Positions 1 through 11,174 are shown, counted from the stretch's first letter. The stretch is DNA of 64,000 nucleotides from Tritrichomonas musculus (GCA_039105265.1 JAPFFF010000016.1:2480001-2544000), one strand, 5' to 3'. A program made the numbers and translations. Notes: generated from the letters alone by a model not told the origin.

Positions 1-2263
1 CTCCGATGAGGAGGATTCGTGTGTCGCCAAGGTTGGCAGCAACAATTGTAGTACCCGAAAAAACCGCCAATCCCATCGTTGCTCCATCTATGAAATACTT
101 CGTTCTTAGTGAATCGACTAAGTCCTTCACGATCTGCCGCACAAAGCCTTCACTCGCTGGACTGTCAAAACCGCCATAACTGCCGCCGTTTTTGGCGGTT
201 ATTTTATCGTTCTGCATAAAGAGTTCTGCGATCTTGAAAACACCGTAGTTCGACGTGTTCGTGCCGCCGTGGCCATCGAGGATTGCGTACACGTCACAGC
301 CTCTGCAAATGAAGGGACGCGCGATCAGTGCGTCTTCCATTGTTTCTCTACTTCCTCTCATTTCGGCGAAAGCAACGAAATCACTTTCTGTCATCACTTT
401 GACCTGTGGATAGGTGAAAATTAGGGCCTCTTCAGAATCTGTGTTTTCGATGCTTTTTGCGGCTTCACTTGGGAACGATACGATCAGTTCACGTATGCTT
501 TCAACGGGGATCTGGTTGATGCTGATCCTTGTGAATGAGATGTCGAATGTCTCGAGCAGTCTAAACGCGTCCAATTCAATTTTTCCTTTCAAATTCTCAT
601 TGTGAGCGAATTTCAAGAAAAGCAAGCTTGTCAAATTTTGAATGTCCGGCAGTTTTGACAGTTTGTTATATGACATATCAAGCTCAATCAAACCGTCATA
701 CTCATTCAAATTGCTCGGAAGCTCCTCAATTTCGTTCATCGAGAGATCGAGCTGCTTGATGCACTTTGGCAGTTGTGGGAACTTTTTCAATTTGTTGTTG
801 GACGCGTTCAGCATGCCGATCGATGGGAGCTCGGGGAGGCTCTCTATCTCGTTGTCCATGCAGAAGAGGATAGAGAGAGATATGCAGTCGGTTATACTGT
901 CTGGAATCTCCTTCAAATTGCACGACGAGCAATAGAAAGTCATGATTGATATAGGAAGGTCAAATTTTAGCCTTTCAAACGGATTTTCAGAGATATTCAA
1001 AAAGAGGATTTTTGAGAGCGAAACAAGCCTCGGCAACTTTTTGAGTTTGTTCTTTTCAACGTTCAAATAAATCAGATTTGGAAGGTCAAAAAGATTCGGA
1101 TTGATTCTCTCGAGGTTGTTGTTACTCAAATTTATTCTTGTCAAAATTAAAGGGTCAAAAAAGGTCGGTACCATTTTAGGTACCGACTGGTTACTGTTAT
1201 CGTTATCATTGTCATTGTTGGCTGTATGTTGTTGTGATACGAAAATGTCTTCAAGCTCAAAAGAGGTCAATTTATTTGACATTAAAAAAACGTCTTTCAC
1301 TTGAATCGCGCCCAATTTTGGCGGTTCTTCGAATTCGTTGCAATGGAGCTGCAAGACTTGAAGATTATTCAGTGCTGCCTCTTTGATTGTCTTTATTTTG
1401 TTCTCACTTAGGTAGACGGACGTTAACGAGGCGGGCAATTTTCCAACCTGTTCGACCAAATTATTAGTCAATTTGAGAACATCGAGAATGGGCAATGATT
1501 CGTCGATGTCAGGAATGTCTGTGATTTGGTTGTAGTTAAGGTTGAGCTCTTTTAAAGTCGCAGGGACATCTGGGAATATTGTGAGCTGGTTCAACGATAG
1601 GTCCAGTTTTTGAAGGCATGGTGAAAACATCCTGAAATTGGGAACTTTTTCACTCGTTATCAAATTCATCGAAAGATCGAGCGTCAAAAGATGCGAAAAA
1701 GCAAGGCCTGTCTTGAAGGTAGCTATCCGATTCATAGAACAAAAAATATGATGAACATTAGGAAGAAATGGATCAAACATTTCAATGCGGTTATAATTGT
1801 ATACAACCGCAAAAATTGTGGAGGGAAGTTTCGGTATTTTGTCAAATCTATTTTGCGATAAATCAACTAGTTCTAAACCGGGTGGAAAATGAGGTAATTC
1901 GGAAAGTTTGTTGCCACCTACTTCAAGTCGTTTTAGGTGTGGTATCTCGGTAATAAAATCGGGTAAGGTTTCAATTCCATTATATGATAAATCAAGTTGT
2001 TGAAGATGCTTCATATGGGAAAAGGCTTCCGCAAATTGAGGCGGAATAGAATTTAAATTATTGCGTTGGATTATTAGTTTCTCGAGTTTCTTCATTTTGG
2101 TAGGAATGCGATGAATTACATTATTCGAGAGATCGAGGGTTAATAACTTGTTTTTGCGGGGAATTTTAACTGGAACATGAGTGAGATTTTGATTTGAGAG
2201 AACAAGATTGGACTGGTTGTGTGGGAGAGTCGGTAGTTGTTCACCAGACTGATTCCCTCCCAT
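1..2263 (-). CDS. LRR-PP2C protein phosphatase, C-terminus cut by window edge
   Basis: The frame is open from the ATG at 2263 to the window start (754 codons). After a short head, residues about 17-610 are back-to-back leucine-rich repeats with LDLS-N-I-P spacing. From about residue 625 a PP2C-type Ser/Thr phosphatase domain begins: RGSRETMED, then AILDGHGG, then ANLGDTRILLIG at the edge. The Asp residues of these motifs bind the two metal ions in PP2C enzymes. The order LRR then PP2C resembles PHLPP and the N-terminal half of fungal adenylate cyclase; no RA or cyclase domain can be judged because the end is missing. Expected role: dephosphorylation of partners chosen by the LRR solenoid, probably cytosolic (no signal peptide). 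The phosphatase half is much richer in G+C and in C-ending codons than nearby genes. No TCATTW initiator is visible before the ATG. Confidence 0.93.
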   Translation of the reverse strand, partial: MGGNQSGEQLPTLPHNQSNLVLSNQNLTHVPVKIPRKNKLLTLDLSNNVIHRIPTKMKKLEKLIIQRNNLNSIPPQFAEAFSHMKHLQQLDLSYNGIETLPDFITEIPHLKRLEVGGNKLSELPHFPPGLELVDLSQNRFDKIPKLPSTIFAVVYNYNRIEMFDPFLPNVHHIFCSMNRIATFKTGLAFSHLLTLDLSMNLITSEKVPNFRMFSPCLQKLDLSLNQLTIFPDVPATLKELNLNYNQITDIPDIDESLPILDVLKLTNNLVEQVGKLPASLTSVYLSENKIKTIKEAALNNLQVLQLHCNEFEEPPKLGAIQVKDVFLMSNKLTSFELEDIFVSQQHTANNDNDNDNSNQSVPKMVPTFFDPLILTRINLSNNNLERINPNLFDLPNLIYLNVEKNKLKKLPRLVSLSKILFLNISENPFERLKFDLPISIMTFYCSSCNLKEIPDSITDCISLSILFCMDNEIESLPELPSIGMLNASNNKLKKFPQLPKCIKQLDLSMNEIEELPSNLNEYDGLIELDMSYNKLSKLPDIQNLTSLLFLKFAHNENLKGKIELDAFRLLETFDISFTRISINQIPVESIRELIVSFPSEAAKSIENTDSEEALIFTYPQVKVMTESDFVAFAEMRGSRETMEDALIARPFICRGCDVYAILDGHGGTNTSNYGVFKIAELFMQNDKITAKNGGSYGGFDSPASEGFVRQIVKDLVDSLRTKYFIDGATMGLAVFSGTTIVAANLGDTRILLIG

Positions 2264-2993
2264 CTTTTAAAAATTTTTGAATTTAAATTCAATTAAGAGG
2301 TCAAATTTTGAATTGTAAAAAAAAAATTATCAAAATTTGAATAATATAAATTTATATTGCTTTGAAATTTTGTATTCAAATAAAAAAAAATCTTTGAATT
2401 TTAAATTATAGTTTATTATGGTCAAAATTGGCCTTTTTTTAGAAATATTAAACGAAAATAATATCACAAAATTTTCGTTGTTTTATTGGTAATTTATTTT
2501 GATATTTTATTGTTGTATCTCAGAAAAAAATTATAAAACTATTTTTTAGTATATTATATATTCATGAAAAAGTGCATTTATCATCTATTTTTAATTTTAA
2601 AAATATTAATTGATAATCCTGAACAAAATTATAAGAAATAATTATTAAAAATAATAATTATATTAATATTCAAATTAGGATTTCATTGCAATTTTGAATA
2701 AAATCAATAAATAAAACAAATACTTTTAATCCACTTTATTAATTTGAGTGTTTTGAAAAAATAGACAAGTAAAGTTCATATAAGAGTCAAATATAGGCAT
2801 TTTTTATTTAAATAAAGTCAAATTATTAAATTTAAAAGAAAACATTTGAAAAGTCAAAACAATATTTTAATGTCATTCTTGCGTTTCATGCAAGAGACTA
2901 CTATTCTATAAATGGATAATCTTCAATTTATGTAAAAAATGATAAAACAAAAATGAAGATTCATCTTATCACTATGTATGACCAAATTATCTT
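2264..2993. other. AT-rich spacer, no gene seen
   Basis: Very AT-rich sequence with short A/T runs. I see no coding frame with protein-like composition and no repeat pair. Confidence 0.6.
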
Positions 2994-3266
2994 TTAAAAT
3001 CGTGGAATTGTGATGGATTAATTTTTACAACCATGAAATACAGTTTCTCCAATGAAAATCAGTTTTGAATAGGATGAAAATTCAACTTCTTTGATCTGTG
3101 AGCCATATTAAAGCTATATGGAAAATTATATTCTTGAATGATAATAACTACTATATCCAGATATATTTTCAAATGAAGATTGCACGATCGAGTTAATTTT
3201 AGATCCTTTTAAAAAAATGATATTCTTAATTTTCTGGCAACCCCCAAAAGCACTTTTTCCAATAGT
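2994..3266 (-). pseudogene. BspA-type LRR_5 remnant
   Basis: The minus strand reads TIGKSAFGGCQKIKNIIF and later KLIFIGETVFHGC and SITIP, all in one frame but interrupted by several stops. The IG-AF-C and SITIP pattern is that of the roughly 23-residue LRR_5 repeats of trichomonad BspA-like proteins. Two to three repeats survive, with neither start nor end. It is a decayed host gene piece, not a working gene. The nearest intact relative in the window is the LRR_5 half of the gene at 55.5-57.8 kb. Confidence 0.65.
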
Positions 3267-3858
3267 AAAAACTTTTAATTGTTTTCTTTTTGAATGTCGG
3301 GAACAGTTTCATGAATAAATTATTCTTTAATTATTTGAAATTATTCTTCTTTAACATCTGACTTATTTTGGTAATGTAATTGAATTAATAAAGAAAGAAG
3401 GACTGGTTGAGAAAGATTTTGGTAATTTCTTTGTTGTAAAGATACTGAAAATAGATTCTTTTGAATTGGAGCTTAACTTTTAAAATCACATTCATTTTGA
3501 AACAGAATTGCTGATTAATCAGATAATACCGTAAAAATACAGTTTTTTGGGATATAAAATAGCAATTCAAGAAAGTTTCGATTCAATTAAATTATATCGT
3601 AAAAATTGAAAGAGAAGATTGAATAACTAATCAAAATTTTGATTAGTAAACGTTTTAATTATCAATTAATAATTTAGTTTTATAACATACAAAAAGATAT
3701 TTTTTCTTTTAATTTTAGTAATTTTATATTTTATACTTGTAACAAAATAAATAAGATCATATAAATATTATACATTTAAAGGTATAATTGAGTATTTATT
3801 TATTTAGAAAAATTCAATGAATTTTATCAATTTTTTTTACGATATTTTTTAGTTTTAT
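3267..3858. other. AT-rich spacer, no gene seen
   Basis: No convincing coding sequence. The stretch just upstream (minus sense) of the LRR_5 remnant may hold more of the same decayed gene, but I cannot read repeats in it. Confidence 0.5.
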
Positions 3859-3864
3859 TCATTA
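3859..3864 (+). promoter_or_regulatory. Initiator (Inr) TCATTA
   Basis: TCATTA matches the trichomonad Inr TCAYW. The predicted start A lies 8 nt before the ATG of the FMN-reductase pseudogene. Confidence 0.6.
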
Positions 3865-3868
3865 CACA

Positions 3869-4405
3869 ATGGTAAAAATAGTAATTCTCACAGGAAGTCC
3901 ACATCGTAATGGAACATCTCACCAATTAGCAGATGCATTTGAAAAAGGAGCACGAGAATCAGGTAATGAAGTATATCGATATGATGCAGGATTGCAAGGA
4001 CCAACAGAACCTCATTTTCTTCAAATGGATCCTAATCAGAAAGGTGAAGTTGGACTTCATGACAATGATTTTTATGAAACAGATGTAATACCAAAGCTCC
4101 TCCAATGCGATGTTATAGTTTATGCTACATCTGTTTACAGCTTCGGAATGAATGCACAATTAAAGACATGCATTGATCGTTTTTACCTTTTCAGTAACCA
4201 GCTTAGAAATAAAAATACTGTTGTTTTAGTCACAGGATAAGGAACGCAAAAGCATCTGGCAGCAACTAAGATGAACTTTGAAGGAATGGAAGAATATTAT
4301 AATTGGAAGAATTTAGGAAGGGTTTATGCTGATGATTCTTGGAATGAAAGTAAATTCAAAGGATTTATTGACAAAGCATATAAAATTGGTAAATCAATAA
4401 AATAA
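3869..4405 (+). pseudogene. NADPH-dependent FMN reductase / flavodoxin-fold protein, broken
   Basis: The first 123 codons match the flavodoxin-like NAD(P)H:FMN reductase family: ILTGSPHRNGTSHQLADAF is the FMN-phosphate loop, and VYATSVYSFGMNAQLKTCIDR is the usual flavin-side segment. A TAA stands at 4238-4240. The same frame then continues with family-like sequence (YNWKNLGRVYADDSW, FIDKAYKIGKSIK) to a second TAA at 4405. Compared with the family, a stretch between the two halves seems lost as well as the frame being stopped, so this looks like a true pseudogene. Its intact promoter (Inr at 3859) suggests recent loss. The family reduces flavins or quinones in the cytosol. Confidence 0.75.
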
Positions 4406-4447
4406 ATAATTATTTATTGCTTGATTCTTTGGGCAAAATATTCACAA

Positions 4448-4630
4448 TATTTTTTTTTTTTTTTGACAAATTCTTAAATCGTAATTACTTAAAAAAGAGT
4501 ATTCATCAATTGTTATCAATTGATAAAATTTTTCAATGAGAAATAGAAGGATTTTCTTGTTGTCTTTGAAAATTTCACAAAAATCGGAATTTGAAAAATT
4601 TTTTTGGAGATCTTTTTCAAAATGTCCCAA
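4448..4630 (-). pseudogene. DUF3447 N-terminal remnant
   Basis: About 60 codons on the minus strand read KNFSNSDFCEIFKDNKKILL followed by FLIEKFYQL and TIDEYSF. This aligns with the segment of the intact DUF3447 gene at 56.5-57.8 kb around FSNSEIFQIFKSNKRILYF. Only this small N-terminal piece is left. It is a decayed member of the DUF3447/ankyrin family so expanded in trichomonads. Confidence 0.6.
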
Positions 4631-4775
4631 AAGTCGTTCATGTTTAGAAATATAATATCAATCCTCTAATTATTGTTTCCAATGCTGACTATCAACTGTA
4701 ATCATGTTTTGATTTCCTGTTTTTAGTAATTATTATTGATGAAATGTGATATAAAAAAGTAGGTTAGACAAACTT

Positions 4776-4857
4776 GAATTCTTTTCAATTTCACTTTTTG
4801 ATTGTTATCCTTTCCATTTCTGTGGTTTATGGAGCTACTTTTGAGAAAAAGTAAAAA
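4776..4857 (+). repeat. Half copy of the foldback element at 6.1 kb
   Basis: From GAATTCTTTTCAATT through the segment containing GGTTTATGG to TTGAGAAAAA, this matches with about 80-85% identity the reverse complement of the right half of the foldback element at 6096-6276. It appears to be a partial, solo copy of the same short repeat family. Confidence 0.65.
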
Positions 4858-5098
4858 AATTGAAAAAAAAACAAAAAAAAAATTCAGAAAAAATATTTTT
4901 ACTAAAATGCCAAAAAAAAATTTTGGGTTGAACTAGTTGTGCAACAGGATTCGTTCAAAATCTGCAATTTATGTTCAAAAGAAGCTGATATATGCTTAAT
5001 GAACTTCGGTGTTAATCACGCGACATCATCAGAAGCAACACAAATTGATTATTCTGGTATTTTACTGATGGTTTGAAAAAAAGTTTCCCAATAATTTT

Positions 5099-5132
5099 TG
5101 GTGGGAGGATGGGAATCGAACCTGCGACCTTT
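5099..5132 (-). other. tRNA 3'-half-like remnant (box B)
   Basis: The minus strand contains GGTCGCAGGTTCGATTCCC, an exact Pol III box B/T-loop, followed by an acceptor-like CCTCCCA and CCA. The T-stem pairs poorly, and no matching 5' acceptor strand or D-arm lies upstream, so this is not a working tRNA gene. It could be a tRNA fragment or the head of a decayed SINE. Confidence 0.35.
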
Positions 5133-5140
5133 GGTATAAG

Positions 5141-6095
5141 TTTTATTACTAAAAATACTTTACCCAAAACGATCAAAAATCTATCAAAAAAAATGTAAAC
5201 ATTATAAAAAGTTAAACTTTTATTCACTTTTTCTGAAATAAAAAATACTTTACCCAATTATTGGACTAGCTATAAGAAAAGCTATGAGATTAAAGTTGAT
5301 AATACGATAATGAACAGCAATGTGCGTACATCAAGTATATGCATTTGTTTGTTTCATATGCATTTGCGTGTGTAAGAATTCTAATATTATTATTAATAAT
5401 TGAAATGTTGTAAGTTTAAAGCTGAATTCATTAAACCAATGACCATAATTCGTAATAATATAATGCTTTTTATCTGATTTGGAGAAAAATTTCTTGATAT
5501 GCAGTTATATAAAAATGTAGGAAACAATAGAAATAGCTGTATGAGAACGAGAAATACTTCTATGCCATTATCCAACGTTGAATAATGCGATTAAACCACT
5601 TGATGAACGCGAAATCTTAGAAGTCGGTTGTAATTTTAGAAAATGGTTTTTCAATTTTTAACGATTCTTAAGAAAATTTTTATTTTTTAAAAGCATTGAT
5701 ATTGGAATAAGAATAAAATAAAAAAGAAATACAATAGTTAAAATATTTTATTATATTAATTAATAATATAAATATGAATTGAAATTGATATATATTGGCT
5801 TATTTATTAAAAAAAATATATTTCATAACCTCAAAATTTTTCTTTGAATTTTTCAATGCAATGAGTAAAAATTGAAAAGATTATTTATGACCTAAATTTA
5901 CAATTATTTTATTATTTGTAAAATATATTACATTATCTCTTATTTATTTATATATAATATTTTTATATTTTTATATTTTTATAATTATTATATATGTAGA
6001 AAAATTTTCTAAATTTTTTAAAAAAAAAAAAAAAATTCGGATTTAAAAAAAAACGTTTTTTTGGGTAACTTTTTTCTGGACAATCAGTAGTAAAC
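5141..6095. other. AT-rich spacer, no gene seen
   Basis: No gene recognised. The 13-mer AATACTTTACCCA occurs twice (about 5154 and 5246), bracketing a 90-bp stretch next to the tRNA-like remnant. Confidence 0.5.
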
Positions 6096-6276
6096 AATAA
6101 ATAAAATGAATTCTTTTCAATTATTCACTTTTTGTTTACTAAACAATATTTTTCTAAATTTTTTTTGTCCTTTTCATTTTTTATTTTTTCTCAAAAAGTA
6201 GAGGCCATAAACTACAAGAAAATGGAAGGAATAACCATCAAAAAGTGAATAATTGAAAAGAATTCATTTTATTTAT
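6096..6276. repeat. Foldback/MITE-like element
   Basis: Inverted repeats of about 35-38 bp bound a 180-bp unit. The left arm carries ATGAATTCTTTTCAATTATT and CACTTTTTG; the right arm is its reverse complement, ending in GAATTCATTTTATTTAT. The interior has no coding capacity. A half copy lies at 4776-4857, so it is a dispersed family. The arms run into AT-rich flanks and no target duplication could be fixed. Confidence 0.75.
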
Positions 6277-6331
6277 ATGATTTCTCCAAATGTCTATGAT
6301 TTTTATACTATTACATTCTTCAAATATAAAG

Positions 6332-6722
6332 TGGCGGGAAAAAGTTGCCAACGGCGGGAAATAGTTGCCAACGATGACCTTTTTAAGGATATATTTTAAT
6401 GAAAGTTATAATTAATTATATTTAAATTATATTAAATATTATTAATATGTAATAAAAAGTAATAATTAAAAAAATATGAAGATATATATATATCTTATAT
6501 TCAATGCTCAATTGAAATGCTAAGAAAAAGTTAACATACAAATTTTTAAAAATTTAACAAAATTTGTTTAAAAAAATGAAACATAAACATTTTTTTATAA
6601 TTTAAAATGCAACAAATAATGAAACAATGATTTCTTTTTTATATCGCATTGTTTAAATGCTGAAAAAATGCTTTTAAGGCCACCGTTGGCAACTTTTTCC
6701 TGTCGTCGGTAACTTTTTCAGG
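6332..6722. repeat. Small TIR element with doubled GTTGCCAACG motif
   Basis: The left end has two tandem copies of GCGGGAAAWAGTTGCCAACG (6334-6374). The right end (6676-6722) carries the same pair in inverted orientation, with CCGTTGGCAACTTTTTCC and CGGTAACTTTTTC. About 45 bp pair in all, around 300 bp of AT-rich non-coding DNA. The layout is that of a non-autonomous DNA transposon with doubled terminal protein-binding sites. I could not define a clear target duplication. Confidence 0.65.
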
Positions 6723-7128
6723 CATCTATAATACATTTAAAAAATAATTAGAGACCATCTATCAAAACCAAAGGATAATTGCTTTTTGTATTCGAAATTG
6801 ATCTTTGTATTTGATACTTGAACTACTGAAATTGATTAAATATCTTGTAAATGGTGAATCAATTGTCAATTGTTGGTGAATTATATGTTGAATCTCATGA
6901 TCAAACCGATTATTTTTATGATGACTATATAAACAAATGATAAATGATTGTTATTTAAATACTGTAAGCAATTAATAAGAAGAGCTTCATGTGGATCTAG
7001 AAGGTCCAATGTAAAAAGGGAGTAAATTTTGACTCATGATATAGATAAGTTTATGGCAAAAAAACAAGAGTTAACAAGAGTTTATCTATAATAAAAAATT
7101 ATCTTTCAATAGCTTAATGATAATAATA
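6723..7128. other. AT-rich spacer, no gene seen
   Basis: Sequence up to the mariner insertion. A few short open stretches are present, but none is recognised. Confidence 0.5.
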
Positions 7129-7130
7129 TA

Positions 7131-8416
7131 GGTAGTTCCTTATGTTTTTGGCTTTTTGATGAATATAATAGATATATTGAATATTATTATATTATTGATA
7201 TTATTACATGCATGTGCTTTTATATATAAAATATTTAATTTCACTTTCAAAGATATGCTGAAAAAAATAATGATTTTTTACACATACGTTTAGTTTTTTT
7301 ACAACATAAGTTTAAAATTATAAAATGGAACAAAGGTGCGTAATACATTTTTTACATCTAAAAAAATATACAAACGCGCAAATTTATCAAGAGTTGCTTA
7401 TTGTATATGGCCAAGAAGCACTTGCTTTAAGTTCAGTAAAATATTGGAAAAAACAGTTCAAGCTGGGGAGAACTTGCCTCGAAGATGCTCCAAGATCGGG
7501 TAGGCCCCAAGAGATTTTTTTGGCAGACTTTGTGTCAAAACTGCTTAACAAAGACCCTTATTTGTCTACTCACCAAATTTCCAAGAAGCTCAATATTTCA
7601 GTGCATACTGTTATAAATATCCTGACAGATGATCTTGGTTTGAATTATCGCCATCTCTGTTGGGTTCCACACATGTTAACTCCAGAAATTAAGCAAATAA
7701 GGGTTGCCCAATGTAAAGTGATTTTAGAAGCTCTTGAAACAGCTAAAAGATCTCATTTCAACGGAATCATAACAGGTGACGAAAGCTGGTTTCTGTACTA
7801 TTATCAAAATGAGCATTGATGGGTTTTAAAAGGCGAAGATCCAGGAGAAATTGTCGCCCCGACCAATTATCAACGGAAAAATATGATCTCAATTTACATA
7901 TCAAAAACTGGTAACTTTTTAATAGATATAATGCCAGAAGGAATGAAATTCAGCTCTTTATATTTTTGTAACATGATAATCCCTCAACTTGTAGACTTTG
8001 CTTATCCAAATGGTAAAAAGGCAGGGCAGAAGAATTGGATTCTCCATTTCGACAATGCTCCATCGCACAAATCCAAATTGTCAATGGAAACTTTGAAAAA
8101 GTTCCCATTCAGAATTTTGCCTAATCCAATTTACAGTCCAGATGTGGCTCCTCTTGATTTCGGTATCTTTGGAACCGTTAAAGAAAAAATGCCCAATGCA
8201 ACATTCGATTATCCAGAGGAGTTAAAAGAACAAATAACAGAAATTTTAAATGAGCTTGGACCGGCCTACATAAAACAACTTTTTGAAACATGGGAAGAAC
8301 GGTTAAGAGAAGTTATTCGTTCAGGAGGTGAATACATCCATTAATAAAAAAGTTTATTAATATCTTTAATTTTTATTTATTTTTTATATAAAAAGCTAAA
8401 GACTTAAAGAACAACC
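7131..8416 (+). mobile_element. mariner (Tc1/mariner, D,D34D) element, 1286 bp
   Basis: Imperfect terminal inverted repeats of about 27 bp define the element: GGTAGTTCCTTATGTTTTTG at the left (7131) and the reverse complement of GGTTGTTCTTTAAGTCTTTA at the right (ending 8416). Both ends abut TA (7129-7130, 8417-8418), the target duplication of the superfamily. One transposase frame fills the centre, about 195 bp from the left repeat. Size, ends and the D,D34D signature fit the mariner clade, and Tvmar elements are known from trichomonads. It is nearly intact and so probably young. Confidence 0.92.
7325..8344 (+). pseudogene. mariner transposase, one in-frame stop
   Basis: A single 339-codon frame runs from ATG at 7325 to TAA at 8344, interrupted only by a TGA at 7817-7819. 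Residues about 1-110 form the paired helix-turn-helix DNA-binding region (NAQIYQEL, then SVKYWKKQFKLGR, then PRSGRP). The catalytic Asp residues are D152 (ITGDESWF), D243 (HFDNAPSHK) and D278 (SPDVAPLDFG), with exactly 34 residues between the last two. This is the D,D34D arrangement of mariner rather than Tc1. The TGA falls just after D152 and removes two of the three catalytic residues unless it is read through. The enzyme family cuts and pastes the element at TA sites. Confidence 0.9.
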
Positions 8417-8418
8417 TA

Positions 8419-9600
8419 TAAAACCAATTCATGAAGTATTCATTTCAAAAGTAAATATAAATGATAAGCAAATATTGATTTCATATAAGCGCAAATATGA
8501 TTTTGCTAGAGATTGGGAAAAGATAGTAGTATAACATTGGTTGTTTTTATTGGGCTCCCCAGACTAAATCACTTTGAAAATATGAACTTAAAATGTACCA
8601 ATTAAGTGTCATTACAAAAGAATTATATGCATTCATTATTTAGAATTTGGTATTAATATGAAAATAAAATATATTTGTTGATAAATACAGTTGACAATAT
8701 ATGCTAAATTTAATTTAAGTTTATTTATTACCCGAAATTATTCATATTTTATATGTTATGAAAGTATTTAGGGGAATATGTGTCACATATTGATCATTAT
8801 CATAAAACTATCATTAATTAAAAAAATTAATGTTAATAAGTTTTTGTTATCTTATTTTACATTTCAATTAGTTTAATTTCAAAACTATTTTTCATATTAA
8901 ATTGAAATTTAGATAATAATGATAAAAAGCAAAAGAGCACCAATCAATAACTTTAATTAATTCAGCTCTGTCAGTCATCCCTACATCATTGTATTTTTTA
9001 AACCATTTGCTGGAAAATGTAAGCAATCTGGTATACTCTGATAATAGCAATATATTAAATCTCTCAAAAAAACATTTTTTTAAACTCGTTCTATATATAT
9101 ATAGTTTATTATTAATTAACTCAATTTTATTGAGAGTTTTTTTTTATATGAATATGTAAATCTTGTTGCATTACTGTATTGTCTTCAATTCGTGTCGTAA
9201 TTACTTTTACATATTTGAGACTTTTCTGGAACTTGAGGTATAAGATTCAACTTGTTGGATAAGAATGCTATTTAGTGCTTTAAAAACTTTTCTCTATTCA
9301 TTTTATTCTTCTGAGATTACAAATGATATGAATTCATCTATCATTTCTTCTTTTTTAATAAGATAACTTGTCACTATGTATAGTATTTTGACGAGAAACG
9401 ATATAATCCGGTACTTGAGAAGAAACCAAATCCTTCAGTTCTTTTTCATGTTTTTTTTTCTCCAATTTTAAGGTTTTGAAATCTTTAATTTTTTTAAGTG
9501 GCATCAACAATTCAAAGTTGGGATGAATAAGCTCCACATGTAACTCTTAAAATTGCTTCTCTAAGTATTAATGATACCATATAATCAATTTTGTCTATAA

Positions 9601-9632
<32 letters not shown>

Positions 9633-11174
9633 GAAAAAAAAAAGAAAAACGCTATATCTATCTTAAAAACAAAGTTAACAGTTTATAATGATTGAATACT
9701 TTATGATATCACCATTACTTGAGTAGTGTCAGACAATGTGGTTCTACTTAAAACAGCTTTAACAGGTTATCATTCATCTCATTTGCATTCATTGCAGTTC
9801 CCTAAAAAGTCACCATCAATCACCAAGCCAAATGTTCTTCCACCAAAACTGTGTTAAAGATATATTTTTATATCTTTAGAATAACTGAAGTATGTAGTTA
9901 GTTTATTTGTAAAATGAGCTACATTTTAATTTCAATTCATGTAAAACATTTTTAGAAAATTGAATTTATTCTGACAATATAGATTTTGACAAATAAACAA
10001 TTGATAGGGAATATAATTTGTTAGATATCTTTTTTGTTGTATGGTATGATATAATCTTTGAATAAAATTGTAATATTTCGATATAATACAACCGACTCAG
10101 GCTTCTCAGTTTCTTTGTAAGATCGTAAGAATACATATATGCACTGTATTATGGTTTCCATAATTGCTCTTTTTCTTGCCCGACAGTGAGTTCATACAAT
10201 TTTATATTTGGAATAGAATCAAATGAATTTAACAATGCAAAAAATGTCACTTTTAATAATGATTTTTTTCAAAGAAAAATTAAGTTGTTCTTTAGCATTG
10301 AAATAACAAAATCAACAAACATCTCAAAAAAGAGCAACACATTTGACAAAGTTAATCAATTTTGACAATTTCTGCCATATACTGGCTTATTTTTTTTTAA
10401 TCTTTACTTTTTGTATATACTATGTAATTACACAGGACGATAGAAATTACAGAAATCATTTTTGGTTAATTTTTTTATTTGAGAAATACTTTTATCTTCA
10501 AAAATTTAATCAATTAAAATAAAAAAGCATGAATATAAAGCAGAAATAATTTTTATTCATTTATTATTGCTAATAAATTATTAAAACTTTGATATTTCTT
10601 TGATCATTCTTTTGATGGTGTAAAATGGCACTTTATATTTATTATAAATTCTGCTTTTATTTCGACTTATTATGATTGGCCAAATCGTTTTGATTTATTT
10701 ATTCGATGTATGTAATTTATTTTATAATAGTAACGATGTACAAAACCTTTTTTTCTATGATATTTTGCCTCTAATTATATCCATCAGAAATAATCATTTG
10801 CGATAACATAGTTTTTTGATTAAAATTAGCAAGAGTTAATGAAAAATAGTTTTTATCTTTAGATTATGAATAAAAATATTGTTTTAAACATAAATTACTG
10901 ATTTACATCAAAACTTTTGAGTTTATAAAAAGTTACGTTAAAATGTTACGTTAATAAAAATGTGATGTAAAAAAAGTAAAAATTTATTTATAATTTTAAA
11001 ATAAATATCAAAACAAATAAATGAATGCTTTATTTTTTATAATATATACCTATTTATTTTAGCAAAATATAAGAACTTTTCAAAGATAAATAAAAAATTT
11101 TATAATTTTTATAAATTTTAAAAGCATTCAATAAATTGATAAAGAAAATTGAAAAGAATTGTGATATGAAATAT
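8419..11174. other. Gene-poor AT-rich region, 2.7 kb
   Basis: No intact gene found. There is a T12/A19 foldback near 9600-9635. Two weak coding-like fragments lie on the minus strand: about 9355-9590 (a Lys-rich stretch with PNFELLMPLKKIKDF) and about 9776-9845 (HSFGGRTFGLVIDGDF, vaguely TLDc-like). Both are too short to name. The rest is low-complexity. Confidence 0.5.

Noticed and set aside
3385-3570. Minus-strand frame of 61 codons
   Set aside because: Phe/Tyr/Lys-rich composition expected from random AT-rich DNA.
5099-5132. Complete tRNA gene
   Set aside because: Only box B and a 3' end are present; T-stem and acceptor do not pair.
9355-9590. Lys-rich minus-strand frame (MELIHPNFELLMPL...)
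   Set aside because: Open for 60 codons and protein-like, but no ATG context and no recognisable family; noted only inside the spacer entry.
9776-9845. TLDc-like string HSFGGRTFGLVIDGDF
   Set aside because: About 20 residues only and stops on both sides; similarity may be chance.
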